Origin: Dryas octopetala | Taxonomy: Eukaryota; Streptophyta; Magnoliopsida; Rosales; Rosaceae | Length of the DNA stretch: 64,000 nt | Direction of reading: 5' to 3' | Assembly (NCBI GenBank): GCA_963921425.1 | Contig: OY992834.1 | Coordinates: 28,272,669 to 28,336,668, forward strand | Shown here: piece by piece, positions 1-10,972 of the stretch | Position numbering within the stretch: the first letter of the stretch is position 1 | Layout: each line of letters begins with the position of its first letter | Made by a program: the position numbers and the translations under genes | The notes under the pieces: generated by a model | What the model was told of the DNA's origin: nothing | Database searches by the model: none | What the model saw: the letters and a program-made list of their open reading frames with translations, nothing else

Positions 1-816
1 ATGGTGGCTCTGTGGATGAACTAGATGCATAAGGGGAAATAGGATATACGGGGAATGGTGTGGGCATTTGACTTGGCAACTTCCGTTGGAAAAAGAAAAA
101 GAATTGGACTTTATTTTTTATTTTTATGTGAGTGATCGAAGTGCTGGACTTTATTAATTTATACATTTATAAGAAACTTATTTATCCCTTGTAGATTCAA
201 CATCTAGCCATTGTTAGGAATTATGGATCAAATACAATTGTACTGCAACAACTTACAGTTAAAGTATGATTGAAAACCTCAAAGCTTTATTTGTAATATT
301 GCAGGATTACGTACATATATATGTTTACAAGAGTTCCAATTAGGACTTGTAGAAGTAATTATTATGGATCATATATTTACAAAGATAAATAATCAGATAA
401 TACATATGATAAACCCTACATTAATTAAACCAAGTTAGACACAAACACCTTATGCATGTGATTAAAGTACTTATGCTTATCACGCCCCTGCAAGCTGACA
501 GGGCGATTATGAACCGGAAGCTTGTTGATAAGATAACGAAAATGAGGTGTGGATAACCCTTAAGTAAAGATATCTGCAAGCTAATCATGAGAGGAAATTA
601 ACATAACCCACATCAATCTCTTTTCAAATGGCCTTCTCTATGTTGTAATGGTAATCAAATTCCATGTGGCGGGTATGAATTAACGTGGAAGACAGGATTG
701 GACGCTAGAGCTAGGGCACTGATGTTATCACACCAAAGCTTAGGTAAAGCAAGAGATATGGGTAGGTGACAAGGCACAAAACCAAGATAGAGCAATGTCT
801 ACAAGAAAAACCTTAA
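1..816. other. Gene-less AT-rich sequence, copia-like debris
   Basis: No convincing gene is visible. From about 470 to 600 the text (CCCCTGCAAGCTGA..., then TAAAGATATCTGCAAGCT) resembles sequence common beside plant Ty1/copia elements, but no LTR ends could be set. The 330-482 stretch recurs at 2165-2325. Confidence 0.4.
330..482 (+). repeat. Diverged direct repeat, copy 1
   Basis: This segment, marked by CATATATTTACAAAGATAAA and ending near TTATGCTTATCA, recurs at 2165-2325 in the same orientation with many substitutions and small indels. The two copies flank the Tourist-like element, the microsatellite and the ATATC-rich segment. Its origin is unknown; both copies may belong to the same old copia-like element. 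Confidence 0.6.
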
Positions 817-1780
817 GGTGTGTTTGGATGGAGAAAAAAAACTTAGAATTTAAACAAAATTCAGCATTTAAGAAATTACATGCTCTAATTTTCTTGTTTG
901 GGTCCATAAATATAGAATTTCGTAAATTCTATGTGGAAAAAAACTTGGGATTTGAAGGCTGTAAATTCCAAGTTTAAATTCTACCTAAATTGGTGTCATT
1001 TGCAAAATTCCAATTTTTATAAAAAAAAAAAAAAAAGTCGTGTCCACCCATCACCTTGCCAATTAATTACAATACCACCACCACTACCATCATGTCGCCG
1101 CTACCACCACCACCATCGTCACCACCACTGCCACCGCCACCGCCACCTCTGCCGCCACCATCACCACAACCACCGACACCACCGCCACCACCACCTTTGC
1201 CACCACTACGACCACCACCGCCGCCACCTTTGCCACCACCACTACGACTACCACCGCCGCCACTGTTACCACCACCACCACCGACACTGCCACCCTCACT
1301 ACCACTACCCGCTGCCACCACCACCAACACCACCACAGCCGCCACTATTACAACTACCATCGCCGCCACCGTCACCACCACTGACACCGCCATCACCGAC
1401 ATTGACGCTGCCGCCGCCGCCTCCATCACCAGTGCCATCACCACCACCATCGCCGTTGCCGTCGCCGCCACCATCACCATCACCACCAATGTCGCCGTTG
1501 CCACCACCTCCAATACCCCAATTTTTGCCACCACCATTTCTCCCCTCGCCCGTGGGCCATCACCCCTACTACCATCATCAACTTACCACAAACATCATTT
1601 TTATTGTTGCCACCATCACCATCACTCTTTTATAAAACTATTTCGTATTTAAATTCTATTATGATTACATTTATCCAAACAAGAGAATTTACAAATTCTA
1701 GAATTTTAAATCACGTCATTTTTAATTCCGTCATTTGTGAATTCCTTAGTAGTTTCAAATTATTTCATTCAAACGCACTA
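817..1780. mobile_element. PIF/Harbinger (Tourist)-like foldback element
   Basis: The ends are imperfect inverted repeats: GGTGTGTTTGGATG at the left, and at the right the complement of TAGTGCGTTTGAATG. Both sides are flanked by TAA (814-816 and 1781-1783), the 3-bp target expected for PIF/Harbinger elements. About 200 bp inside each end are also inversely similar (for example TTTCTTGTTTGG near 890 against CTCTTGTTTGGA on the opposite strand near 1680). There is no transposase. The centre is filled by a very long CAC-rich microsatellite. Confidence 0.65.
1070..1560 (+). repeat. (CAC/CCACCG)n compound microsatellite
   Basis: About 490 bp of almost pure C/A/T/G triplets (CCACCACCG, CCACCATCA, CCGCCACC) give open frames in several phases on both strands. 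The predicted peptides are Pro/His/Thr or Val/Gly homopolymers. This is a simple-sequence artefact rather than a gene. It sits inside the Tourist-like element and marks unusually GC-rich DNA in an AT-rich context. Confidence 0.9.
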
Positions 1781-1834
1781 TAATAGACATTCGTGGAAAA
1801 TTGATGTGATCTATTTATGCATCCAACCGATAAG

Positions 1835-1990
1835 GGCTAGCTGTCGCAATATCTATTGTACCTATTTTAGATATCATGTTTAACTGATGTCTATAACAAT
1901 GTTATACATCCTATTTTTTGCCCATATGATATAATAGAAAGAAAAAAATAGATATTGCTTTCTATTTCGGTGTTAGACCTTGAAACGAGA
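1835..1990. repeat. ATATC-rich segment similar to 22978-23480
   Basis: The text around TTTAGATATCATG and GATGTCTATAACAATG matches the pattern at 23080-23130 (GATATCTATAACAATTTAGACGTCC). Both probably derive from the subterminal region of one CACTA-like family. There is no terminus here, so this is only a relic. Confidence 0.35.
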
Positions 1991-2164
1991 TTTAAACCAA
2001 GATAGATGCAGTATACTACCTCCTATAGAGCGACGATCATCATGATGGCCTGCATAGTTTGCATCTTGGAGTATATAGAATTCCATGAGAATAACTATTT
2101 TTTAAATAACGAAGTCTTCATTTAATCATTGCCCAATCAATTTTCGTAGGAGTATGCATGAACT

Positions 2165-2325
2165 GGAAATTAGAGTCCAAGTATGACTTGTACAAGTAAT
2201 GACTATCATATATTTACAAAGATAAATAATTAGATAATACGTACATATGGTAAACCCTAGTAAACCAAGATAGACATAAACACACGTACCTTATGTGATT
2301 AACTTATGCTTATCATATACCACAT
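2165..2325 (+). repeat. Diverged direct repeat, copy 2
   Basis: Second copy of the segment at 330-482. It shares CATATATTTACAAAGATAAA, a following AGATAATACGTACATATGG-like run and the closing TTATGCTTATCA. Confidence 0.6.
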
Positions 2326-2429
2326 TGGAAAAGTAATTGTTCTTAATTGGGTATATTAATTAATTGGAAACTCTCCATAAATTCCATTGATACCTTTTGA
2401 AATAAAAGCCTACATATGTTGTCCTTCCA

Positions 2430-2705
2430 GGTATTTAAATTGGGGACAATATCGATGCAGGCTGGAGCTCAATTTATAGTAGGCCAACAACTGATGTCAA
2501 AGCAACATTAGTCAAATGCGGATGAAGACTAGGAGAAACTTGATGATATGTCAAGTTCTGCAATCAGGTTGTTTTTGACAAATGAAATTGAGCACAACAT
2601 TCATAATGAGAAATCTGCGAACCATATCATGAATAAACTCGAGAAACCAAGAGAAGTCCCTAACTATTGGATCAACCGTAAGAGATGGTTGTCCCGCTCC
2701 AACCC
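2430..2705 (+). pseudogene. Ty1/copia gag relic
   Basis: One frame across 2520-2705 reads as a copia gag (UBN2-type) fragment, with recognisable pieces DDMSSSAIRLFL and HIMNKLEK. This matches the family pattern in which a Trp/Asp-rich start is followed by AxxxIxLxLxxxV and IWDKLE. There is no start codon and no downstream protease or reverse transcriptase, and stops lie upstream. It is a short decayed remnant; the match is by eye and modest. Confidence 0.45.
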
Positions 2706-2999
2706 CTAAAAAAATACACATTCAAAAATTAAGGAGTGAGTTTCTATTATTAAAATATTAATCACAACCATTTTTTATTGTCAAATGAATGTTGTCAAAC
2801 TTGACCTTTAGCTAGACGATCTATATATATACTACGTACAAGTATGTTAGTTCTATTTAAGCCAACCAATAGTTAATAACATATAGTTTTTACATAAAAT
2901 TAAGAAAAAGATACTTAAAGGAATCCATGAATATTAAGGAAAATTGAGTGGTCCCTTTCAAATTCCTTCTTTGTTTGTATGTGAATATTTATGTATATA

Positions 3000-3938
3000 G
3001 TTTCTCTCCATCAACCCAAGAAGCTTTCTCACCACCAGCTTTTTGACAATATTGGATTTATAAGGGTTTGGGCTACGCCAATATGATCGAGTTGTCCACG
3101 TCACCAAATATGAGTTGTTATGTGTTTGGCTTAAGTGACGTTACATGTACAGGGGCGTATGAGAATGTAGAGTATTGTTACACATTGAAAAAGTATAACC
3201 TTGCATAGTGAGTTATACGGGTCTTGAGCTACCTACTCCTCCTATTGTCAATTGTTTTTGGGATGGATGCATAGATTCATTCATAAAATTAGAGCAGGCT
3301 ATCCACATACATGTTGAGCTCATTGGCCATTCGTACTCCCACATCATTCAATATGAATTATCCACGTATTAGACTTGAGTGACATCGCACATGCGAGGGT
3401 GTTTTGAGAGAAAAGATCCCACATTAAAATGTGAGGCCTTGCATAGTAGCTTATAAGGATTTGTGCTACTCTTTCTATTGCCAATTGGTTTTGGGATGGA
3501 TACTAAGATTTCTTCATAGTATCAGAGTAGGTTCACCCAAGTGTGTTAGGCCAAGTGGTCATACGTGCAAGGGCGTGTGAGAATGTGAAGTGTTGGCTCA
3601 TATATATTGGAAAATAATAACCTTGCATATATAGTAGGTACGTTATAAGGGTCTTGGGCTACTCCTCCTATTGCCAATTGATTTTTTGGATGGATGCCTA
3701 AATTCCTTCATAGTATCAAAGCATGCTATCCACGTGTTAGGCCCAACAACCACACATGATTCTACGTCACCCAATATAAATTGTCCATGTGTTAGGCTTG
3801 AATGAAGTCACACGTACGGGAGGGTGTAGAGAGAAAAATCTCACATCGAAAATGGGAGACCTTGCATAATGGCTTATAAGGGTTTGAGCTAGTCCTCCCA
3901 TTGTCAATTTGTTTTGGAATGGATGACTTGATTTCTTC
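3000..3938 (+). repeat. Four tandem LTR-end/PBS-like units
   Basis: Four diverged copies of about 190-235 bp lie head to tail, anchored by TTTTGGGATGGATG near 3258, 3490, 3684 and 3914. Each contains a 'cacattgaaaa...accttgcatagtggcttataagggtttgggctact' type block, then the GGATGG anchor, then TAGTATCAGAGTAGG or a variant. The last motif resembles the initiator-tRNA-Met primer site TGGTATCAGAGC found after many plant LTRs. It looks like a retrotransposon LTR-end unit that has been tandemly amplified. No coding is visible. Confidence 0.65.
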
Positions 3939-4012
3939 AAAGAGAAAGAGAATGAAAGAGAGAGAGGTTTAAGTTTTGGCTGAAGATGGAGAAGAGAGAG
4001 ATGGGTTCTTCC
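3939..4012 (+). repeat. Paralogous empty site of CACTA-1
   Basis: The run GAGAGAGAGGTTTAAGTTTT, then GGCTGAAGATGGAGAAGAG, matches the two flanks of CACTA-1 (4160-4194 and 8980-9025) joined with a single GGT. It is a pre-existing local duplicate of the insertion site and supports the element's boundaries. Confidence 0.7.
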
Positions 4013-4194
4013 CAGAGTGCGTTTAATTTGGTTATGTAGAATGAAGATAAGTGTGAGTAAGAAACTATTCTATAGATTATTCTGTTTGTGTTAAAAAAAC
4101 GTAAATTTACAAACGGCGAGAATGAGAATGAGAATGAGAGAGAGAGAGAGACGTATTCTCAAGAGAGAAAAAGAATGATAGAGAGAGAGAGGGT

Positions 4195-4665
4195 CACTAC
4201 AAGAAAAATATACTTGGGCGACTAAACTTTGGGAGACGAACCAAAATTCGTCGCCCAAAGTAACATTGGGCGATGAACCATAAACGTTGTCGCCTAATCC
4301 CATCTAGGTTTGGGCGGTGAACCAATTCGTCGCCCAAGATAACTTTGGGCGACGAATATAATTTTCCTCGCTTAAAGATACTTTGGGCGACGAAAATATG
4401 TCGTCGCCTAAAACACGCACAAAAACGATACTTGATCCATAGATTGGGCGACGAATACGTAAGTTCCTCGCCCAAAGTGACTTTGGGCGACGAACTGAAA
4501 AATTCTTCGCCTAAAATCATGGGCGATGAAACAGTTCGTCGCTCAAAGTCATTTTAGGCGAGGAAGTTTTCGATTCGTCGCCCAAAGTCACTTTGGGCGA
4601 GGAACTTATGTATTCATCGCCCAATCTATGAGCGAGGAACATACATATTCCTCGCCCAAAGTCTC
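4195..4665. repeat. 5' subterminal repeat array of CACTA-1
   Basis: More than a dozen copies of GGGCGACGAA/TTCGTCGCCC and variants (GGGCGAGGAA, GGAGACGAA) alternate in orientation, often as back-to-back palindromes spaced by a few bases. In En/Spm-like elements such motifs bind the element-encoded regulatory protein; that role here is inference. Confidence 0.85.
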
Positions 4666-4729
4666 ATTACCTTTTTTTTTTGTGTGCAATTTTATGTAGG
4701 TTATATTCATATAATGTGATCGTGTTTCC

Positions 4730-5690
4730 ATTAATCCAAACCGTTCAATTTGTAATTCCACACTCAATGATCATCATTGCAAAAAATTAACTCAATCGGA
4801 GATGTAAAAGTTACGTAACGGTGCTCGAATTTATGAACGATCGTGAATTTTCTAATACTAATCGATCAAGTAAATCAATTTCGATTTGGTCGATTTTTTG
4901 CAGAGATGATCTTTTAGTATAAACGAATAAAATGAACGACTCCGATTGTTGAAATCACATTATAGTCTTCACAATTGTTGAATCGACAAAGTTTCAATGA
5001 CAAAGCTAATAGAATTATACTCTTCAAGTGTATATGTATGTAGAAGCACACTTTTCTATTGTGGTTTGAACGATCCAAACCGATCATTTCTTAGTGCCCC
5101 ACTCAAAGATCATCCATGCAAAAAATTATCTCAATCGAAGATGTAGAAGTTAGGTTTGGCGTTTTGGGGCATGAACGATCGTGGTTCTTATAATAATAAT
5201 CGAACTGGTAGATGAACTCCAATTGGACTGATTTTTTGCACAGATGATCTTTGAGTATGAACATAGATGATGAACGGCTCTGATCGTTGTAATCACGTTA
5301 TGGTCTTCACAATTATTGAAATGACAAGATTTCAATGAAAAAGTTAATGAAATTTTATTCTTCAAATATATAAACCGTTCATTTATATATATAATCTCAT
5401 ATATTGATCATGTTTTCAATGATCCGAACTGTTCATTTATTAGTTTCCCACTCAAAGATCATTTATGCAAAAAATTAACTCAATCAAAGTTTTAGAAGTT
5501 ATGTATCGGAGATCGAACTTATGAACGATCATGATTTTAATAATGATAATCGAATGGCTAGATGAATTCTAATTTGACCGATTTTTTGTAGGGATGATCT
5601 TTTAGTGAGGGACTAATAAATGAACGGTTCAGATCAATAAAATTAATAAATTGATTATATAAAATTAACAGCATATTTAGTTATTTAAAA
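4730..5690. repeat. Three tandem foldback units interrupting the array
   Basis: Three units of about 220-345 bp begin near 4735, 5080 and 5420. Each starts with an ATCCAAACCGTTCA-like block, then CTCAAAGATCATnnATGCAAAAAATTAACTC-like text. Each ends with the inverse complement (GATTTTTTGCAnnGATGATCTTTnAGT...TGAACGGTTC). Each unit is therefore an imperfect palindrome. They split the GGGCGACGAA array into two parts. Similar text occurs in the MITEs at 12250 and 16013. Confidence 0.7.
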
Positions 5691-5705
5691 TTAATTATTC
5701 GAACA

Positions 5706-5935
5706 GCTTTTAGGCGACGAATTGGGAAAGTCGTCGCCCAAAACTCTTTTGGGCGACGGAATTTCGCCTTTGTCGCCTAAAAGTTGAAAAATTGGGCGGT
5801 ATTTAGGCCGCCATATATTTTAATGTTTGGGCGATGAATCTAAGTTTGTCGCCCAAGTTGTTCTTAGGCGAGGAGATTATTAGTTCGCCGCCCAAGAACG
5901 TTTTGGGCGACGAAAATGCTTCGTCGCCTAAGATT
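5706..5935. repeat. Displaced part of the 5' subterminal array
   Basis: The same GGGCGACGAA/TTCGTCGCC motifs resume after the foldback block and end just before the CT-rich leader at 5940. The array was probably continuous with 4195-4665 before the foldback block was inserted. Confidence 0.8.
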
Positions 5936-5939
5936 CTCG

Positions 5940-6600
5940 AAATTTTAAACCTGCTTTCTTTTCTTCTTCTTCTTCTTCTTTTCTTTCCTTTCTCTGTTTT
6001 CTCTCATCTCTCTGTTTTCTCGCCCAGCCCCAGCCCCAGCCCCAGGCCGCCAATCCCCTCCTAGCCCTAGCCCCAGCCCCAGCCCCAGGCCCTCCCATCC
6101 CCGCCGATCCCCACAGAAACCCTGATCCCCGCCCAGCTCCAGCCCCGCCGTCGCTTCACCTCCCCTCGTCGCCACTTCGCCCATCCCCGCCGGTTGCCCA
6201 CAGAAAACTCTCTCTCCCGATCTCTCACCCCCTCTTCTTTCTCTCTCCTCAAAACCTCCGAAACCCACCCTCTCCTCTTTCTCTCTCCCCGAAACCCTCC
6301 CCGGCTTTCTCTTTCTCTCTCTTTCTCCTCTCCCTGCCGCCTCCCTCGATTCCCATTGCTATCCCCACTAGCAACCCCCACCCTGACCAGTAACCCCACT
6401 GAACCCAGCTGCAGCAAACCCACCGATTGTGGGTTTTTGCTGGGTTTTTTTTTTTTTTATTTGGGTGTTTTTTGTTTTTCTGTTTTCTGTGTTTTCTGCT
6501 CATTAGCTTTAGTTTTTTTTTTTTTTTCAGAGGAATCAAGTGCAGGTGGCCAGGGGAATAGTAATACCCAGGGAAATTTTTCAGGTCAGACTTAAGACTC
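5940..6600 (+). other. CT-rich leader of the CACTA-1 gene
   Basis: A TTCTTCTTC run is followed by (CCCAGC)n and C/T-rich, GC-rich sequence, then poly-T near 6450 and 6515. It lies between the subterminal array and the coding exons, where CACTA promoters and untranslated first exons normally sit. Long frames on both strands here are Pro/Ser or Gly/Arg low-complexity and are not taken as genes. No clear TATA box was seen. Confidence 0.45.
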
Positions 6601-6912
6601 AATCGCTCCTTTAATGTTATTTGGCTGGTGTTTTTAATTTTTTGTTCTTAAATTTGTTTATTAGTGTTGAATAAATTAGTTTAATTCTGATCATTGTTCT
6701 TAGGGAAATTAGTTTGCTGATATTTTTTTATGTTACATAACAAATTAGTTTTCATATAAAATTAGTTATATATGTTTTTAATTATAAAATTTATTAGGTA
6801 GTTTGTATGTAGATTAGTTAGTTTGTTAGTTTTTAAATATAAAATTTAGTTTAATTACAAAATGTAGATTAATTAGTTTGAGAAATATAATTTAGTTATT
6901 AGGTGGAAAGCG

Positions 6913-8427
6913 ATGGAGTCAGTTCCCAATGATGTAGTTCAGCCATCCTCGAGTATTGGGAGCCCCTCTATGCCACAGAGGGCCCGTCGATCTCACCGCT
7001 CTAGTCAGATCACCGCTTTCGCTTCCGCTTCATCTACTGCGACGTCATCCACTGCGACGAGGGGACCATGTAGTGGGTTGAAGTCCTCTCGGATCGTGCG
7101 CAGTACTGGGGCGCGGATTCCAGTCATGTGTGTGGAAAACGGCCTACGACCGTTAGATCCTAATGTTGACAGTTTGTTCTCGCACGATGTGGGGGCTATT
7201 ATCCGTGCCGAGTGCGCCATGGTTGCAACCACTTGGAAAAAATAGCCGGCAGAAATTCAACACAAAGTGATCCACTCCATCTCAGTGAGTATATAACTCA
7301 ATAATTAATTCAAAACGATAAATTTGATCATTCATGACAATCTAATATTTTTTTGAGGTTAACTTTGACATTCGGATGGATGATCCCCTCACCGTCACGT
7401 ACATGACAGATTTACTCATCAAGTCCTACAGGCAGTGGAAGCACGAACTACATGTGTATTTCAAGGGATTTTTGTCGGCAGTTGAGGCATTGGCGAACCC
7501 CCCTATAGAGTTGGTAGAGCAGTCTGACCAGTGGCGTTTTTTGTGCGAGCATTTCATGACTCCGTCGTTTTTGGTACGTTTTATCATTTTAAGACTTTAA
7601 AAAATCGATTATTGTTTTGTTATTCTATTATTGTATACATACACTAACACATTTATAATTTGCTTAATATTTAACAGAAGAAGTTGGTCGCCAACGCCAG
7701 AAACCGAAAAGGGAAGCCGTTTAACCATCATAGTGGTCCGACGCCTATCTCATATCGAGTGGAGTCGCGACGAAGGGTACATCATTATTTAATTTAATAC
7801 ATATATATTCTTTAATATTGGTTGGGTCTTTGACAAAATTATTTTCTTTTTCAGCGTGTGTCGCAATTCTCGGAGATAGACACTTTTGGAAATATCTATG
7901 TTCATCCCGGTTGTGATGCTGCCAAGGCAAAACATGTTAGTTTTTTATATTTTAATTTTTTTCACAATTTTTTATATTTATTTTTCTAATTGGTTACTTG
8001 TATATATAACATTTTGAAGGATGAGATGGTGGCCAACTCGAGAATATATTTGGAGAGCTTGGCCGAGCAGCACCCTCCGGGTACTCCGTTGGAGTCGATT
8101 CCAGTACTCGATCCCGATGTCGGACTTTGTATTATGATAGACTCATTGGGTGTTAGGCCCGGTAAGGAAATACACGGCATGGGATATGGGAGGATTCGTG
8201 ATGTTCGATCCTCGTCTTCGTCTTCATCTTCTTCTCAGCCATCTGCAGTCGTCGCAGGGTTGTCCGCTCAAGTGAAGAAGTTGCAGGAAGACTTACGAGC
8301 TGAGAGAGCGGAGAAGGAGGCGTTGTATGTTGCATTGACCAAGGCGATACTTGGGTTTGTCCCGCCACCATCTTTTCATCAACCTCCGTCAAATATAAAT
8401 GATGATGATGCTACTGATTTAGAATAG
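6913..8427 (+). pseudogene. Transposase_24-type CACTA protein, one nonsense codon
   Basis: Five exons join in phase 0 with GT-AG borders: 6913-7284, 7358-7573, 7678-7776, 7855-7935 and 8020-8427, 391 residues if the internal stop is ignored. The protein has a Ser/Arg-rich start, then the family core: a WK(K) helix, SYRQWKHELH, then WRFLCEHF, then KPFNHHSGPTP, then the SEIDTFGNIYVHPG region. It ends in poly-Ser and a coiled coil (AQVKKLQEDLRAERAEKEAL). This matches the plant Ptta/En/Spm transposase family (PF03004 type), thought to bind subterminal repeats rather than catalyse cutting. A TAG at 7243-7245, directly after WKK, interrupts exon 1. Everything after it remains open, so the change is recent or is read through. 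Confidence 0.8.
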
Positions 8428-8579
8428 ATTGACCATTAGGGTTATTACTATTTTGTATGGATATTTTGATATATAAATTTATTAATTTTGTTTTATATAA
8501 TTTTTGAATAAAGATTTTTTTTTAAATTATTAAATTCAAATATATAATCTAAATAAAAAAACAATTAAAAAAATATGTT

Positions 8580-8970
8580 TGGGCGACGAAATTATTCGTC
8601 GCCTAAAGCATGTTCTGGCGAGGAAATTAATTATTCCTCCTCCAAAGCAGGTTTAGGCGACGGACAATTTCGTCGCCCAAAGCCAAAGCATGGAATAGTT
8701 AAGTTCGTCGCCCAAAACATGCTTTGGGCGACGAATAATTTCGTCGCCTAAACTTACTTTGGGCGAGGAATCATATGCTTTAGGAGACGAAAAAACACTG
8801 TTTCCCAAGGTGTCTTTGGGCGACGAAATGTACTGGTTCGTCGCCCAAACTCTTGGGCATCGTGCATTGGGCGGCCAAACCCTCGACGAACTCAGTTCGT
8901 CGCCCAAACTTTTGGGCGACGAAATTCGACTTTGGGAGAGGAACTAGGTTCGTCGCCCAAACCTTTTTTT
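8580..8970. repeat. 3' subterminal repeat array of CACTA-1
   Basis: GGGCGACGAA, TTCGTCGCCC and variants recur in both orientations up to the right inverted terminus at 8979, mirroring the 5' array. Confidence 0.85.
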
Positions 8971-8979
8971 CATGTAGTG

Positions 8980-10897
8980 GGTTATGTTTTAGCTGAAGAA
9001 GGAGAAGAGAGAGATGAGTTCTATTTTTTTAGTTAAAAAACCTCATGTTTTGACATGGTATTTTTCATCCATTAGATTTAATGAACCATTCATATTTAAA
9101 ACCAAGTGAAAATTAACAAGCACCTTAAAACCAAGCAGAGAATTTGTGGCCAAAGGAAACACTCACCTCATTTTGTACTTCATCAGTTACCTTCATAGTA
9201 AACATATACTGCATAAGGTACAAATTGTGAAGGTTCATGCATGAAAAGATAAATATTGAACATTTGGGTCTTCTAAAGAGTTACAGGGTCAACATCTTCA
9301 TCATTCGAATCAAGCTCCCGCACGAGATCTTGACCAAACAAGTGCCTGCCATGGATAACGAATACGTTGACCATCTATCCTTTCCGAAGATGACACATCT
9401 AGTACGTGTGAACAAAACTATCACTTCTCAAAATGGTTTTTTTTTTTTTTTGTTACCATTACTCATTTCTAGTTCAGGTAGAAATTGGTGTAGAAATTAG
9501 AATCTAACTGCATATATATTCCGGCAGTTATCATCTTAGGATGCCTTTTAATTCTTTCTCTTATTCATATTTTTTCACCCACCATATTTTTCCACCCTCT
9601 TCTAAATTTTCAAAAAATATTAATTTAATTATTTCACTCACTTTTTTCCTAAATTACCCTTATCTCTTTCCCTACCACATCATTTTCCCCTTCATCTCCG
9701 GGCCACACTTTAACCTTGAAAAGGGAAAATGAAAGAAACCAACCATGGATGTTGCAATTCAGCAGCTCCTCGATCTACAGTTAATGTATTTACACTTGCA
9801 AATCTACTTAAGGATATATCTTCATGACTAATTTTAAAAAAAAAAAATTTGGTAATTGCTTCATAACTGACGTCAAATGTATGAATGACACATAAGGTGA
9901 GAAAGAAAAGTTGGGAAAATAAAGTGGGATCCCTAACACTACTATTTCAATGTATGAATGACACATAAGGTGAGAAGGAAAAGTTGGGAAAATAAAGTGG
10001 GATCCCTAACACTACTACTTGTTTAATGCCTTAGACTTTTTTAGGATTGAGTCATGAATTTGTTAAGGGATTTATTATTATTACATTAGAAATATGATTT
10101 TTCTTAAATCCAATGCTCCTATAAGGTGGATGATCTATGAATGTACAGTGCCGGGTTGATCAATTGCCATAGAAGATGGACTGCCATGGCTGCCATGAAA
10201 CGTTGAGTTCTTTTTTTCTAATTTAAATGTGTCATTTTTAGTAATTTCATAAAAGAGTTAAATTCAATTAAATTTTTTTAAAAAAACTGGGTGGGAAAAT
10301 AAAATTGGTGGGTAGGAATAGTAGCACTCTTTTGACAATCCCTTTTTTGATCACTTCTAATAAGTCAAGGAAGTTGAGAGTACGATATAGAGAACTCCTT
10401 TTGTACGTTATTCAAGAGTATGGCTGATCGAACTCTAGCTGTTCTCTAGTAATTATAAAATCATGCTAGATTTTAATTTAGATTACAATTTTGTTCAATA
10501 TTGATTAATTTCATGCTTCACAATGTGCATGGCTCCTTTTGGAGTCTAATTGTATTAAGGGATGGAACATCAGCTTTTTAGATTTCTTAGCCTATTAAAG
10601 AGTACATTTATAGCTACAGGTCCTGTTATTCGTACAAAAAAATATGCTACTCCTGGACGTTGGCATGTCTTTTTCTCTTTTTTTGATTAATTAACTAGCT
10701 CATGAGTATTGAATTAATTCAGGACTTACTCCGACAATGAAATTAAACTAGGTACCATCTATTAGACGAAATGGTCATTGGCACATTGGTATATCTATTA
10801 GAAAGGGAAAAAAACAAAGAAAAAAAAAAAACTCATTATGTTATGTATTTTTTCCTGTCATACATATATTATACATATATAATGTCATTTATGCTAT

Positions 10898-10898
<1 letters not shown>
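8980..10898. other. Gene-less AT-rich stretch
   Basis: Apart from the tandem duplication listed separately, I see no gene, RNA or defined element here. Short frames at 9237-9500 and 9541-9732 have no recognisable motifs. The latter is Phe/Ser-rich from a T-rich strand. Confidence 0.5.
9876..10022 (+). repeat. 73-bp tandem duplication
   Basis: A 73-bp unit beginning TGTATGAATGACACATAAGG and including AAAGTGGGATCCCTAACACT is repeated once directly (starts at 9878 and 9951), with only about one or two differences. The near identity implies a recent duplication. Confidence 0.85.

Positions 10899-10970
<72 letters not shown>
10899..10970 (+). repeat. (CT)n microsatellite
   Basis: About 35 uninterrupted CT dinucleotides. 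It creates a false Ser/Leu-repeat frame at 10771-11040. It lies about 300 bp beyond the 3' end of the SOSEKI coding region. Confidence 0.95.

Positions 10971-10972
<2 letters not shown>

Larger units (their letters stand above)
4195..8979 (+). mobile_element. CACTA-1, non-autonomous En/Spm element
   Basis: The left end is CACTACAAGAAAAA and the right end is TTTTTTTCATGTAGTG, imperfect inverted repeats of the CACTA superfamily. The flanking 3-bp duplication is GGT (4192-4194 and 8980-8982). Inside are long arrays of GGGCGACGAA and its complement TTCGTCGCCC at both ends, the usual layout of subterminal transposase-binding repeats. The only gene is a five-exon Transposase_24-type gene; no TNP2 transposase is present, so mobility would need help from another element. 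A block of foldback repeats interrupts the 5' subterminal array. Confidence 0.92.

Noticed and set aside
931-1652. Overlapping Pro/His/Thr-rich frames on both strands, up to 234 codons
   Set aside because: They come only from the CAC-type microsatellite; no conserved domain, and equal openness in several frames.
4195-4665. Regular GGGCGACGAA repeats resembling a CRISPR-like array
   Set aside because: Motifs alternate in orientation, spacing is irregular, and they sit at the ends of a defined CACTA element with a target duplication in a plant genome.
5945-6602. Six overlapping frames of 107-133 codons
   Set aside because: C/T-rich leader of CACTA-1; low-complexity Pro/Ser or Arg/Gly peptides, no family match.
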